NCBI GenBank assembly: GCA_039105265.1 | Contig: JAPFFF010000005.1 | Span: 930,001-994,000 of the forward strand | DNA from: Tritrichomonas musculus | Taxonomy: Eukaryota; Parabasalia; Tritrichomonadida; Tritrichomonadidae | Length of the DNA stretch: 64,000 nt | Direction of reading: 5' to 3' | Shown here: in pieces, positions 27,131-36,510 of the stretch | Layout: every line of letters starts with the position of its first letter | Numbering within the stretch: position 1 is the stretch's first letter | Made by a program: the position numbers and the translations under genes | The notes under the pieces: model-generated | Databases searched by the model: none | Told to the model about the DNA's origin: nothing | What the model saw: only the letters and a program-made list of their open reading frames with translations

Positions 27131-28960
27131 TTATTCAGTGAATAAGGTGACATTTTCTTGGAAATATTGTTCCAATAATGAGCCGAAAACCCAGCCAGGA
27201 ACTGGCATTTCAGTATGACTATTAAGTAAGCGATTATATTCTGTAGAGAAAGCTTCATGAGTTTTTGACAAATTTGACAAAATGAACTCAAGCGATTTTT
27301 GAAGTCTTTCTTTAGGAGGCGACTCGTACTTTGGAATTTCATCAATGTCACAAATGGAAAACACAAAGTCAATTATATCATTAAATGTGTGTTTTGTCAA
27401 CCTATCGTTCCAAGTATTAAATGGTTCATATTTGTCTCGCATTGGCTGTAAGTTAAAAATATAGCCCAAAAGTGATGCAAATGGAATTAAAACTTCTCTT
27501 GGATCATTTATCGTCTCAATTCCAACTTTTGAAGGAAGAACCATATAAGCATTGATAAATCGTAAATAAAAAACGTTGTTTAAGACATTATAAGCAACTT
27601 GTTTGCTGTTAAACCTCAACGTGATTAGTGATTTGAGTATTGAAGCTATGTGCCTCATTTCTGGTGGAACTTCGTTAATACTTTTAAGAATATGTTTGAG
27701 AACTCTAAATAAAACAGTATATACACGTGAAACTGGAGCTTGAATTGGATTTTTGAGACTTAGATTTCCTGCTTTGTCGATATATTTAATAGCTTTTTTA
27801 AGCGACCTTTGAATATACTTAACACCAAATCTTTCATAAAAGACTTTGAGGAGATTTGACAATTGTGATGTACCTCTAAGTATAGTTCCGGGTGAAAGAT
27901 TTGGCGATTGAAATTCAACAATTGCGGTGGTTAAAATTAATTCATTGACTTTTCCGGCATATGAAAAAATGTCAAACAATGCTTCCATAAAGCCCGGAGT
28001 GCTTCCTGATTTGGTAACTTTATAATATAAAAGAGCTTTCAAGACAAGTAAATCGTCTCCTGTTAAACACTTATAAAAAGCAGGAAGCAACTTGCTCGGA
28101 AGAGGTCTCTCTATTGAAACATTTGATAACATTAATGGAAATGGAGGAGGATCTGATGATTTTATTTTTCCCCACAAGTCGAGCTGCTTTTTATCAATTG
28201 GAGTAAACTCCATTAAAATTTTTGATTGATCTTTAACTTGTATTGTGGAATTTGATTTATTAACAACAATAGAAGAACACTTGCCTCTTTTGTTAATTCG
28301 TAAAGACTTGCCATCAGTGTTGAAAGTATAAAAAGTGAATTCATCGTTTTTATCAATATCAGCCCAAGAAAAGCTAGCATCGCTTTGAGTATTGCCTTTA
28401 CCTTTCTTTGAATTTTTTGCAGATGGGGGATTACATACACATATAGCTTTTAAATTAGGATTGATATGGGATTTGCCATAATGAGACATGCTAAAAGCTA
28501 CATTTGAACACCATTGAACAGCTGTCAGAGGAAATTGACTATCTTGTATAATTTTAAGTAGAAAGAATAAAAGAGGTTTGGCACGAGGATCACTGGTTGG
28601 TATAATAGGGGGCCAAAATCTAGTCATTTGAGAAACAGTCTCATAAGGTATGGATTTGTTAATAGCTTCTTTAAGCTTAACAAGTGGTGGTGGTGGATTA
28701 GCCAAAAGTTGCTTGACATCTTCCGTTTCAAATTGTTTAATTATTTCAGGAAGAAGTGGTTCAAGCTTATTATCATTTGAATCAACAACTAAGTCAAAAT
28801 TCATTTGATCAATTTGAGTTCTGATTTCATCATCATAATAATCTAAAAAATCTATCAAAGGTAGATTCTCGTCCATTTCAGCAAGATTTCTAGCAGGTGC
28901 ATCAGATTTACTGAACGTCATTGCTCTTTTTCTTTTGTGCGGTGTAGGGTTATCTTGCAT
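27131..28960 (-). CDS. RasGAP-domain protein
   Basis: GTPase-activating protein for Ras-type small GTPases; 609 residues. The C-terminal half has the RasGAP core: a candidate arginine finger in TILRGTSQLSNLL (about residue 360), the family's FLR motif in YLRFINAYMVLPSKVGI (about 465; relatives read FLRFFCPAIVSP), and the helical segment FERFGVKYIQRSLKKAIKYI before it. The N-terminal half has a basic start (HKRKRAMTF) and a probable PH-like beta-rich part (about 190-260) with WADIDKNDEFTFYTF. Both key residues for GAP activity are present. The 294-bp spacer 26837-27130 to VPS15 contains an AAAAT microsatellite near 27097-27118. Confidence 0.8.
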   Translation of the reverse strand: MQDNPTPHKRKRAMTFSKSDAPARNLAEMDENLPLIDFLDYYDDEIRTQIDQMNFDLVVDSNDNKLEPLLPEIIKQFETEDVKQLLANPPPPLVKLKEAINKSIPYETVSQMTRFWPPIIPTSDPRAKPLLFFLLKIIQDSQFPLTAVQWCSNVAFSMSHYGKSHINPNLKAICVCNPPSAKNSKKGKGNTQSDASFSWADIDKNDEFTFYTFNTDGKSLRINKRGKCSSIVVNKSNSTIQVKDQSKILMEFTPIDKKQLDLWGKIKSSDPPPFPLMLSNVSIERPLPSKLLPAFYKCLTGDDLLVLKALLYYKVTKSGSTPGFMEALFDIFSYAGKVNELILTTAIVEFQSPNLSPGTILRGTSQLSNLLKVFYERFGVKYIQRSLKKAIKYIDKAGNLSLKNPIQAPVSRVYTVLFRVLKHILKSINEVPPEMRHIASILKSLITLRFNSKQVAYNVLNNVFYLRFINAYMVLPSKVGIETINDPREVLIPFASLLGYIFNLQPMRDKYEPFNTWNDRLTKHTFNDIIDFVFSICDIDEIPKYESPPKERLQKSLEFILSNLSKTHEAFSTEYNRLLNSHTEMPVPGWVFGSLLEQYFQENVTLFTE

Positions 28961-30475
28961 TTAAAAATTAAAATTTCTATACAAATTGAAAATAATGTAA
29001 ATTAAAATCATAATTTCTTCTTTTTATAATGGAAAATGGCTAATCAAAAAATGAATATAAATTTTACTATTCTGCTGTAATATTTATTATGAATAAAAAC
29101 ACATTAAAATCATATTTGGATGAAAGAATAACTCATTTTTCATTTACAAATTTTGTATGACTTCAATTTTTTTAAGATGAAAAATATTTTGAAAAAATTA
29201 ACTTATCAAAGTTTATGAGAAGAAAAACTTTTGATAACTTTGATAAGTTTATAAAATTTTAGCAAAGAAAAAGCATCAAACAATGCTTAATCATATATAA
29301 ATTATAATTTATCATTTTATTCTTATATTTTATCACGAAATAAAAAAATAAATTTATTGATACAAAAATCAATAAATATCATTTTATTTTTTAACTTTTT
29401 GTATAGATTTTATATTATTAAAGATATTAATATATCCCACTTTTCATGAAATTAATATAATCAAAAAGAATAAATATATATTATAATTATTATATAATCA
29501 TAGTTCTAAAAAAATGAAGCATGATTAAGGCCTTATTAAGGTATTCATTCAATTTTGTAGTATTCAAAAAGTGACAACGAAAATACATATTTTGCGAAAT
29601 ATATCATTATAAATTTTAATTTTTTTTATTAAATATTCATAAAATTAATAATATCATTATATAATATATTTAAATTATTGTATATCTTGCTAAAAGTAGA
29701 GATAATTTCATAAATAATCACTCAGCTAATCTTTTCAACCTGAGTTAAAATTTGAAAAATTGGCCATATTTTTTGATTTTAAAAAGATTTATTTTAAAAA
29801 ATCAAAAATTCCGACGCTGGGGACTTTATTTTGGATAGATTTTTTCTTTGAATACTTTACATATTTTTACTTTTCAGAAATCTTTATTTTCTCACAATTT
29901 TACAATTGTTTATATCTTACAATCTCACAATTATTTCTTAAAAAAATGCTCAATATTCTGAAGCATATAATAATTTCATAGAATTGATCTCAATTTTCTG
30001 ATGATTCAAATATTTCATAAAAAATAAATTCAATTTAATAAATTAACTAAAAAATATATCTTATATTTTAAATTGGATTTTCCTCATATTTGCTATAATA
30101 TTTATACAAAACATCATTTTTTTTCTAAACTTATCAAATTGTAAAATTTTCATTCAAAAAGAAAAATTAGTTTATTTTTATATCATACGTCAATTTTACC
30201 ATTATATTTAGTAAATAAATTTTTTATCATCATATATTTTATTATATTATAATATGATAAAATATACTGCTTTTGTTCAACCTTAATATGGTCTCATGAT
30301 TATATAATAATAATGTCACAAGAAAACATTTTGACAAATAAAATTTATTTTAACACATTCCTGTATAATATCGCTCAAGTAAAATGCATATAATCATCAT
30401 GCTTAATTATATATATTTTTTCATCAATCAATCTAATATTTTCATATCACATATCATAAATTCGTAGCTTAATTT
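28961..30475. other. 1.5-kb A/T-rich divergent spacer
   Basis: The longest gap in the window. It holds a perfect inverted repeat at 29200-29249 and an exact TTCAAAAAGT at 29563-29572. A 73-codon frame (29760-29981) lacks an ATG and is Phe/Ile-rich noise. No tRNA, snRNA or other RNA gene was recognised, though a non-coding RNA cannot be excluded. Confidence 0.6.
29200..29249. repeat. Perfect 14-bp inverted repeat (hairpin) with 22-nt loop
   Basis: AACTTATCAAAGTT at 29200-29213 and its exact reverse complement AACTTTGATAAGTT at 29236-29249. The loop between is A/T-rich. It lies 240 bp upstream of the RasGAP start and is not at a gene end. Confidence 0.85.
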
Positions 30476-31228
30476 ATGAGTCAGAATACTACTACGACTA
30501 ATAATAATAATTTATTTAATTTCAATTTTTCAAATAATAATGCACAAAATAAAACAGGACAAACTACAGCAGGAAAAAGTACAGGAACAACAACTAGTTC
30601 GTTCAATTTTGGAGGCTTACAAACGCAACAAACACTTCGACCATCAGATCAACAACATTGCAAAGACATTAAAATCCCAGAAGATTTAAAAAATCAAACT
30701 ATCAGAGCTATTATTGATAAAGCTGATCGAAATCTTCGACTGCAAACAGAGTCATTCCAACGTCAAGCTTCCAAAATAGCTCGTTGCGATCGAATCATAT
30801 ATGATTGCATGGAATTAATTACGCATCTCGAAAATCAAATGAAATTCATAGAAGATCAACAAAAGGTTTTACGCGACTCAGCAAACAAACTTCGTGCAGA
30901 ACAAGAAGATTTTATTGATCGGATGAAAAAAAAAACTTCAGAAGCATCATATTTTATTGTCCAGGAAGATCAAAGAGCTAAAATATACGATATTGCTCAA
31001 CACTTAGGGAATAAATACAGCGACATGGAATCACAGCTTAAAGAAATGGTAGGACTTATCGAGAAGAGTCATCACTTATCTGAAGTTTCTTCCGATATGG
31101 GGAAGATCACCAAAATTACAAACTGCCATATAAATTCGCTTCAATGGATTGCTAATCAATCAGATATATTAGACAAAAAAATCGAAAAATTATCAGAGCG
31201 ACTTCTGAAAAAAAAAAACAAAATGTAA
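30476..31228 (+). CDS. NUP62: NUP62/NSP1-type central-channel nucleoporin
   Basis: Component of the nuclear pore channel complex. 250 residues. The C-terminal coiled-coil (about 70-245) matches NUP62: CDRIIYDCMELITHLENQMK, DQQKVLRDSANKLR, a segment ending QEDQRAKIYDIAQHLGNKYSD (human ADEEREKTYKLAENIDAQL), and INSLQWIANQSDILDKKIE (human MDSLQWIDQNSALLQRKVE). The N-terminal part is only about 65 residues of Thr/Asn/Gln with a single FG (SFNFGG) and FNF motifs, far shorter than the FG domain of animals or yeast. ATG at 30476 is the first in frame. Confidence 0.85.
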   Translation: MSQNTTTTNNNNLFNFNFSNNNAQNKTGQTTAGKSTGTTTSSFNFGGLQTQQTLRPSDQQHCKDIKIPEDLKNQTIRAIIDKADRNLRLQTESFQRQASKIARCDRIIYDCMELITHLENQMKFIEDQQKVLRDSANKLRAEQEDFIDRMKKKTSEASYFIVQEDQRAKIYDIAQHLGNKYSDMESQLKEMVGLIEKSHHLSEVSSDMGKITKITNCHINSLQWIANQSDILDKKIEKLSERLLKKKNKM

Positions 31229-31582
31229 TAAATATATAGTATATTCATATACATATGTAATAAATTAATGTATACTAATGTATAATAAATCCATAATTTC
31301 ATGTGATTTGCAATATTTAGCAATCAGGGCTGTGATTTTTCAACATTCATATCAATATCTTTTTTTTTATTTTTTTTATTTTTTGATCTGATTTGGTAGC
31401 GAAATAATTTACAATCTTATTATTAGAATGAAATATTTTTTATGTGAGCCAATATTCAATAAAAATACTTTTTCTTTCATTTTATTTTCAATACGTTTAG
31501 AATTTTATTTATCAAAACTTTTTGAAAAAATATCGGCCGTTTACTCTTTTACTCAAATAATTCAAAAAGTGGCATTGACTCA
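31229..31582. other. Spacer with two opposed TTCAAAAAGT motifs
   Basis: 354 bp, A/T-rich. ACTTTTTGAA (31517-31526) and TTCAAAAAGT (31561-31570) face each other 34 bp apart, just before the RRM gene. No gene seen. Confidence 0.6.
31561..31570 (+). promoter_or_regulatory. TTCAAAAAGT motif immediately before the RRM gene
   Basis: Exact copy of the recurrent spacer motif, ending 12 bases before the ATG at 31583 and followed by GGCATTGACTCA. Position fits a core promoter element in a genome with very short leaders. Function inferred. Confidence 0.4.
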
Positions 31583-32371
31583 ATGACTTCTTCGAAAGAA
31601 TCTTCTGAAGATCTTCATTCTGGAGATGAAAAACAAGAAGAAGCCCAATCACAAGATGAAGAAGGCAAAGAAGATCAAGATCGTAAAGAAGACGAAGATA
31701 GTCATGACGGTCAGGAAAACAATGAAAAAGATACAAAAGAAGAAGATAGCGATCAAGATAAGAAAAATAATCTGATTTGTCTTCATATCGGAAATCTCAA
31801 TTTTAATACTACAGATGAAGTACTTAAAGAAACATTTTCAAAATATGGTGAAGTTATTTCTTCACGAGTCATTAAAAATCGAAATCATGGATCCAAAGGA
31901 TATGCTTTTGTTGAAATGACTTCAATGGAATGCGCTCAAAAAGCAATAAGCGAATTAGATAAATCGCAATTCGATGGACGACGTATTATTGTTGAACTCG
32001 CCAAATCTAGTGGAGGCACTAGTCATCCTAGAAATGACCGAAGAAAGCGTGACAGAAGAGATCGTGATCGTGATAGAAGAGACAGAGATCGATTAAGCCG
32101 TGACAGAGACCGTGATAGGAGAGACAGAAGAGATCGTGACCGTGACAGAGATCACGATCGTGATCGCAGAAGTAGAGACCGTGATCGGGATGACGATAGA
32201 AGAAGATCACGATCAAGTTATGATGACCGATCTCGAGATCACGACAGATATGATCGAAGAGATCGATATAGAGATCGTGATGATTACAGAAGGAGATCTA
32301 GATCTCATTATGATTACGATTCTTATTCACCACCTCCAAAAAGAAACAAAAGAAATGATGATTACGACTAA
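31583..32371 (+). CDS. RRM plus Arg/Asp/Ser-rich (SR-like) RNA-binding protein
   Basis: Probable nuclear pre-mRNA splicing or mRNA-processing factor; 262 residues. An acidic Glu/Asp/Lys N-terminus (1-62) is followed by one RRM (about 63-142) with RNP2 LHIGNL and RNP1 KGYAFVEM. The C-terminal 110 residues are alternating Arg-Asp/Arg-Ser repeats (RDRDRDRRDRDR, SRDRDRD), like U1-70K, Tra2 or RBM-type proteins. Which of these it is cannot be told from a single RRM. Its presence indicates an RS-type splicing machinery in this intron-poor genome. Confidence 0.85.
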   Translation: MTSSKESSEDLHSGDEKQEEAQSQDEEGKEDQDRKEDEDSHDGQENNEKDTKEEDSDQDKKNNLICLHIGNLNFNTTDEVLKETFSKYGEVISSRVIKNRNHGSKGYAFVEMTSMECAQKAISELDKSQFDGRRIIVELAKSSGGTSHPRNDRRKRDRRDRDRDRRDRDRLSRDRDRDRRDRRDRDRDRDHDRDRRSRDRDRDDDRRRSRSSYDDRSRDHDRYDRRDRYRDRDDYRRRSRSHYDYDSYSPPPKRNKRNDDYD

Positions 32372-32612
32372 AAATATAAAGTTCATATCCTAATTAGTCT
32401 AAAACGTTATTTATGCATGATTGGCTTTCTTTTAATATGAAATAATTATTTCCTTATTAAATATTTCATTTCATTACATGAAATCTTAATTTTATCCTAT
32501 TAAGCATTATTACTACTACATTTTTTATGCCAATTGAAAGTTTTACAAATAGTTAATATTGTTATGTAAAAAAATAACAATAAATTTGAAATTTAATAAT
32601 TAACAGAATGAT

Positions 32613-33077
32613 TTATTTTGGTGTAAAAGGAATATCATTTATATTTCCTGTTTCATGAGTAGAATAATTTGGAGTGGAGGGCGCTAAACCTAACAATTGA
32701 TCCATTTTTATGTCTACTTCTGAAGCATGAGAATATCCTGTTGATTTTGGACAATCAAGATATTCATGCCGGATTGCCGATAGCGTCTGATCCATCTTTC
32801 TGCGACGTAAAAATGCTAGACATAACTTAAGCGCTTGGTTCCATGCAGGCGAATCTTGATTAATAGATATATTTGGTTGTAGACTTTCTAGTTTTGGATT
32901 CTGATTTCCAATTGTAGCAACGCAAAGATATCTGAAATAGCTTGCTTGAATATAATTCGAACTTCCAACTCTTTCAACTTCTTGGAGAGTAAGGTCATCA
33001 ATTAAATCCTGCTTTTTATCATTTCCATGAATATGACTTTTGATCATTGGTGTTGATGGAGATTTTGGAGATTGCAT
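32613..33077 (-). CDS. Small protein with possible LisH motif
   Basis: 154 residues, family not recognised. The core PAWNQALKLCLAFLRRRKM then DQTLSAIRHEY fits the LisH dimerisation motif pattern (hydrophobic helix, F-L-R-R, then T-L-x-x-x-x-x-E). The termini are Ser/Pro/Thr-rich (MQSPKSPSTPM; PSTPNYSTHE; ends DIPFTPK), with several SP/TP sites that could be phosphorylated. Start ATG at 33077 lies next to an 18-base T run. LisH is an inference by eye; the gene itself looks real from its balanced composition. Confidence 0.6.
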   Translation of the reverse strand: MQSPKSPSTPMIKSHIHGNDKKQDLIDDLTLQEVERVGSSNYIQASYFRYLCVATIGNQNPKLESLQPNISINQDSPAWNQALKLCLAFLRRRKMDQTLSAIRHEYLDCPKSTGYSHASEVDIKMDQLLGLAPSTPNYSTHETGNINDIPFTPK

Positions 33078-33263
33078 TCTTTAATCAAATTAACGTCCTT
33101 TTTTTTTTTTTTTTTTAATTTTTTAGGCTAATTTATTTTTTTAAAAAAATCATATATATCAACTAAATGTATTTATTAGGAAGATGAGAATTCTTTTCTA
33201 AAAAAAAAAAAAAAAAAAATATGATTTTATAACGAGTAAATTTCTGAATAAAATAAAATCTTG

Positions 33264-34535
33264 ATGCTTGATGCGCCTTCTATGGCGCGACTTAAACAAC
33301 TAATTAAAAAATATAAGAAACCAAGATCCTCTTTTGATGTTGATACACGTCCTGTATCTGGTATGGTTGGACAAAAATGCGAAGGTTTCATTCAAAATGA
33401 AAATGGTGGCTTAATTCGAATAGCATATGAAAAAAACAATGATGAGCAAATTGGACCTGGATCGTATGATCCAATATATCAAAGCGATAAGAACATACAT
33501 TCAATTAGAATTCAAGATAAACATAATTTACAAAGCAAGCCAGATCGAACACCATCTCCAGGAAAATATATACCATCTTATCCGAATACACGTATACTTC
33601 ATTCAATCGCCTATAGCTCAATGCCCCATACTCATCAATCAAAATACGAAGGAGAAGGTCCAGTTATTACGCACCCTTCATGGGTTCCTAATCATCTTAC
33701 TGGTGCAACTGCTAAAAAGAACATTAAAAAATTACGATTATCTCATCCAAGCTATCAATTTCGATCAGACTTATCAACATTTCAATTTTCATCAAACACT
33801 CGCAGAAATATATTTCCTAAACAGTTTATATCTCCAAGCCCCGTCTTGCATGCAAAACAAAGACCGCCTGTTGAATTTGATCCCAATTTTAATTCGCCTG
33901 TTTTCGCTGATAAAACTGATAGGTTTAAAACAAGTAATCTAGATACACCATCTCCAGCAGCATATAACATCTCCGATACATTTGGAAAAGCTCCAACAAA
34001 GATATTAACACCTCAATCTCAAATTTCCAAAAATGATAAAGATATCAATAAACTAAGCGATGGTTGCTTTATTAATCAAAGCAATTATATTAAAATTAGT
34101 GATAAAAGTCATCCTTACCAACCATCACCTGATCCTGCAATGTATGCTGGACCAGTAATACAAAAAATTGATGCTTCACACCACTCGCCACAATTTGAAG
34201 ACAAAATTGAACGTTTCAAAATTCTGACATCTGATACACCTTCGCCTACTCTTTATAATACAGATAAAAATGCCAATATAGCTCCTCAGCACAAAATAAG
34301 AAACAGATCTTCACTCCCAACTGATTCTTGGTGTACTTCCAGCGATTCTCCTCCAGTGGGATCTTATAATCCAAAATTCGAAAGGCTTCCCGTGAAATCG
34401 GGCTACATCTCATCAATTGGTCGCAGATCTCTTGACATCAAAGAGGATCACCCTCTTGCTTTTCGAACAATGCACTCATCATTATTGAAAAAATCATATA
34501 ATGCAAATTATATGAATGTTGATTATAATTATTAG
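33264..34535 (+). CDS. PG-rich (STPGR/SHIPPO) flagellar microtubule protein
   Basis: 423 residues from the ATG at 33264 (one codon upstream is TTG). It carries at least five sperm-tail PG-rich repeats: IGPGSYDPIY, TPSPGKYIPSY, TPSPAAYNI, PSPDPAMYAGP, TPSPTLYNT, SPPVGSYNPKF. These proteins (ODF3/CIMAP, SHIPPO) bind the inside or surface of axonemal or cortical microtubules. The repeats are spaced about 40-80 residues apart with basic, disordered linkers. It fits a flagellated cell with a large microtubular cytoskeleton. Confidence 0.85.
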   Translation: MLDAPSMARLKQLIKKYKKPRSSFDVDTRPVSGMVGQKCEGFIQNENGGLIRIAYEKNNDEQIGPGSYDPIYQSDKNIHSIRIQDKHNLQSKPDRTPSPGKYIPSYPNTRILHSIAYSSMPHTHQSKYEGEGPVITHPSWVPNHLTGATAKKNIKKLRLSHPSYQFRSDLSTFQFSSNTRRNIFPKQFISPSPVLHAKQRPPVEFDPNFNSPVFADKTDRFKTSNLDTPSPAAYNISDTFGKAPTKILTPQSQISKNDKDINKLSDGCFINQSNYIKISDKSHPYQPSPDPAMYAGPVIQKIDASHHSPQFEDKIERFKILTSDTPSPTLYNTDKNANIAPQHKIRNRSSLPTDSWCTSSDSPPVGSYNPKFERLPVKSGYISSIGRRSLDIKEDHPLAFRTMHSSLLKKSYNANYMNVDYNY

Positions 34536-34585
34536 TATTTGCTTTCAAATTGTTTGTTATTAATAAAATAGTGTAAATAATAATT

Positions 34586-34589
<4 letters not shown>

Positions 34590-34623
<34 letters not shown>
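34590..34623 (+). repeat. 34-nt poly(A) tract downstream of the PG-rich gene
   Basis: Unbroken run of 34 As, 55 bp after the stop. It resembles an integrated poly(A) tail, but no retrocopy or target-site duplication is visible and the genome has many A/T runs. A second, shorter A run follows near 34690. Confidence 0.8.
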
Positions 34624-34625
<2 letters not shown>

Positions 34626-34813
34626 TTTGTTATGATGTAATTTATAATCGCTTAGGTAACAGAACTAAAAAGAAATGTTTCAAAATCTAAAAAAAAAAAA
34701 AAGATCAACTGTATTCAAAATAGTCAATTGGATACAATGCATCAATATTTGATAACAAATATCTTAAAGCTTAGATGGCTTTGGACAAACACTTAGGTTA
34801 CTGAGCATTCAAT

Positions 34814-36475
34814 TTATTTATCATTACTAATTCCAATTGAGAATTTAACCGCAGCAGCCAAAAAATGAGCCATTGGAACCATTGGATTAATTCCAAACCT
34901 ATGAACACGGCTAGTAATAGGTGAGTAATTAAGACCAACAAACTTTGAATCAGAACCTGGAATGTCAGAGTAGGCAGCAAAAGGGACACCATCATAATAA
35001 GAAGCAAACAAGTGCGAATTTTCTTTTAATTGAACAATTGTTCGAGTGAAAAATTGAGTAAGTTTAATCTTGTCCATATTTTCCATTTTTTTAAAAATAT
35101 AATTTAACGCATTGTTAGTACTATTTTCATTATTTTCTTCATAGTGAATCCGTATTGATGTATTTTCAGAGGAAAAATCAACAGGCCCTCTTGTAAAAGG
35201 CATAAGCTTTAAAAGATCGTCATCTCCACATCCCCAATCATCATCACGCATAAATCCATAAGCAACAACAACACCTCCTCCACGGTGTATTGCAAACTTG
35301 GTAAGGCATCTGCTAATGACTTTTGGAGATTGAAATTGGTAATGGGTAAATACAAATACAACATCGAATTGGAAGAAAAAGTCAAGTGTTGGCGTCAATA
35401 TATCACCATTTATTAATACAATATTTTTTTTCTGAAGTCCGTTTTCAATTAGGGTTTGTTCTACATCATCAAGCATATCATCCATAACTGAGCCAAGAAC
35501 AAGACACCTTAGGGTTTCTGTAGATGGTGTACGCTTAGAAAATTTCCTTTCTTTATCACATTTTTTGGGATCACCAGTTATCACACATGACCATATTTCT
35601 TTGATTCGCGGATCATCTTCAGGATAATTAAGTTTTTCGGTAAGGACTTTGCATTTTTTGACCAGATCTGAATCATTTCGTAAGTCGAGATTATCTGATG
35701 TCAGAAGCTCAATTAGTGCTTCTTGAGGCAAAAGTTGGAGCTCGTCAAACGTGATTGAAGAAAAATGCCGAGTTGCAAAATTTATTAACTCTGACTTTTT
35801 TTCTGGAATGGAATTAAGATAAACAGTTGAAAATTTAACAATCCAATCTGTCTCGATATAAAAATCAAGTAATTTTGCTTTTTCTTCTTTTTGTAGGCTC
35901 TTATTTGTATCGAGATAGATAACAACAGCAAGAGATTTTTTATAAGATGAAGCATATAATCTCTTATCAGTAATAATTTCATAGAAGTAATCAAAAGGAA
36001 GAGATGATGCTATTGACTTAAAGTCGATATTCTCAAAATATCGAATAAATATTTTTAAAAATGTGGAAAAAAATGATGGGAGTTGGTCTTTATACGGCCG
36101 CAATTGTGTATAGAAATTTAGAACATTTGAATAATCAAGATTTGAAGACATCCAAAATAAAAGTGAATCAAGGAGAGATGGAGCATCAAAGAAAAGAGCA
36201 AGTCGAGTTAATGAACAAAAAATAGAAGGGTGAACATGAAAATCCGGTGATCCGTATATCCAAAGAAGTAATGCATCAAAAGAATCAAGCAAATCTTCAG
36301 GGAGTTGAACTTGTGTATGAATTAATGAAGGATCATTTTTAAATAATTTTTGAAAATAATTGCATCTTTGATTTAAAATTGCGCGATGAAGTAAAAATGT
36401 TTGTCCATTTACCAGTAATTTAAAATCGCAAAATGCATGAGAAATAAGAATTGATTCATAAGTTACTTCATTCAT
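34814..36475 (-). CDS. BTB/POZ protein with C-terminal amidotransferase-like (ThuA-like) domain
   Basis: 553 residues from the ATG at 36475; a longer frame to 36628 lacks an ATG and overlaps the BRE1 gene. The BTB domain is at about 10-115 (FCDFKLLVNGQTFLLHRAIL, the classic D-hydrophobic-V-HRAIL core), a BACK-like helical part follows, and residues about 365-550 look like a flavodoxin-like fold. That part begins with a beta strand (LRCLVLGSV), then DVVFVFTHYQ and GGGVVVAYGFMRDDDWG, as in class-I glutamine-amidotransferase-like or ThuA domains. A catalytic Cys-His-Glu triad is not evident. It could be a CUL3 adaptor or a scaffold. Combination of domains is unusual outside parabasalids. Confidence 0.72.
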   Translation of the reverse strand: MNEVTYESILISHAFCDFKLLVNGQTFLLHRAILNQRCNYFQKLFKNDPSLIHTQVQLPEDLLDSFDALLLWIYGSPDFHVHPSIFCSLTRLALFFDAPSLLDSLLFWMSSNLDYSNVLNFYTQLRPYKDQLPSFFSTFLKIFIRYFENIDFKSIASSLPFDYFYEIITDKRLYASSYKKSLAVVIYLDTNKSLQKEEKAKLLDFYIETDWIVKFSTVYLNSIPEKKSELINFATRHFSSITFDELQLLPQEALIELLTSDNLDLRNDSDLVKKCKVLTEKLNYPEDDPRIKEIWSCVITGDPKKCDKERKFSKRTPSTETLRCLVLGSVMDDMLDDVEQTLIENGLQKKNIVLINGDILTPTLDFFFQFDVVFVFTHYQFQSPKVISRCLTKFAIHRGGGVVVAYGFMRDDDWGCGDDDLLKLMPFTRGPVDFSSENTSIRIHYEENNENSTNNALNYIFKKMENMDKIKLTQFFTRTIVQLKENSHLFASYYDGVPFAAYSDIPGSDSKFVGLNYSPITSRVHRFGINPMVPMAHFLAAAVKFSIGISNDK

Positions 36476-36510
36476 AAAAGAAATGTGATATAAAAAGCTA
36501 AAAATTTTAA
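36476..36510. promoter_or_regulatory. 35-bp divergent promoter with minus-strand initiator
   Basis: Only 35 bp separate the start codons of the BTB gene and BRE1. On the minus strand TCACAT (A at 36486) fits the trichomonad initiator TCAYW and would give a leader of about 10 nt. No TCAYW is seen on the plus strand here, so BRE1 may start inside its neighbour or use another element. Confidence 0.5.

Noticed and set aside
34590-34623. Poly(A) tract as the tail of a retrocopied gene or element
   Set aside because: No reverse-transcriptase element, no target-site duplication seen, and similar A/T runs are common in this window.
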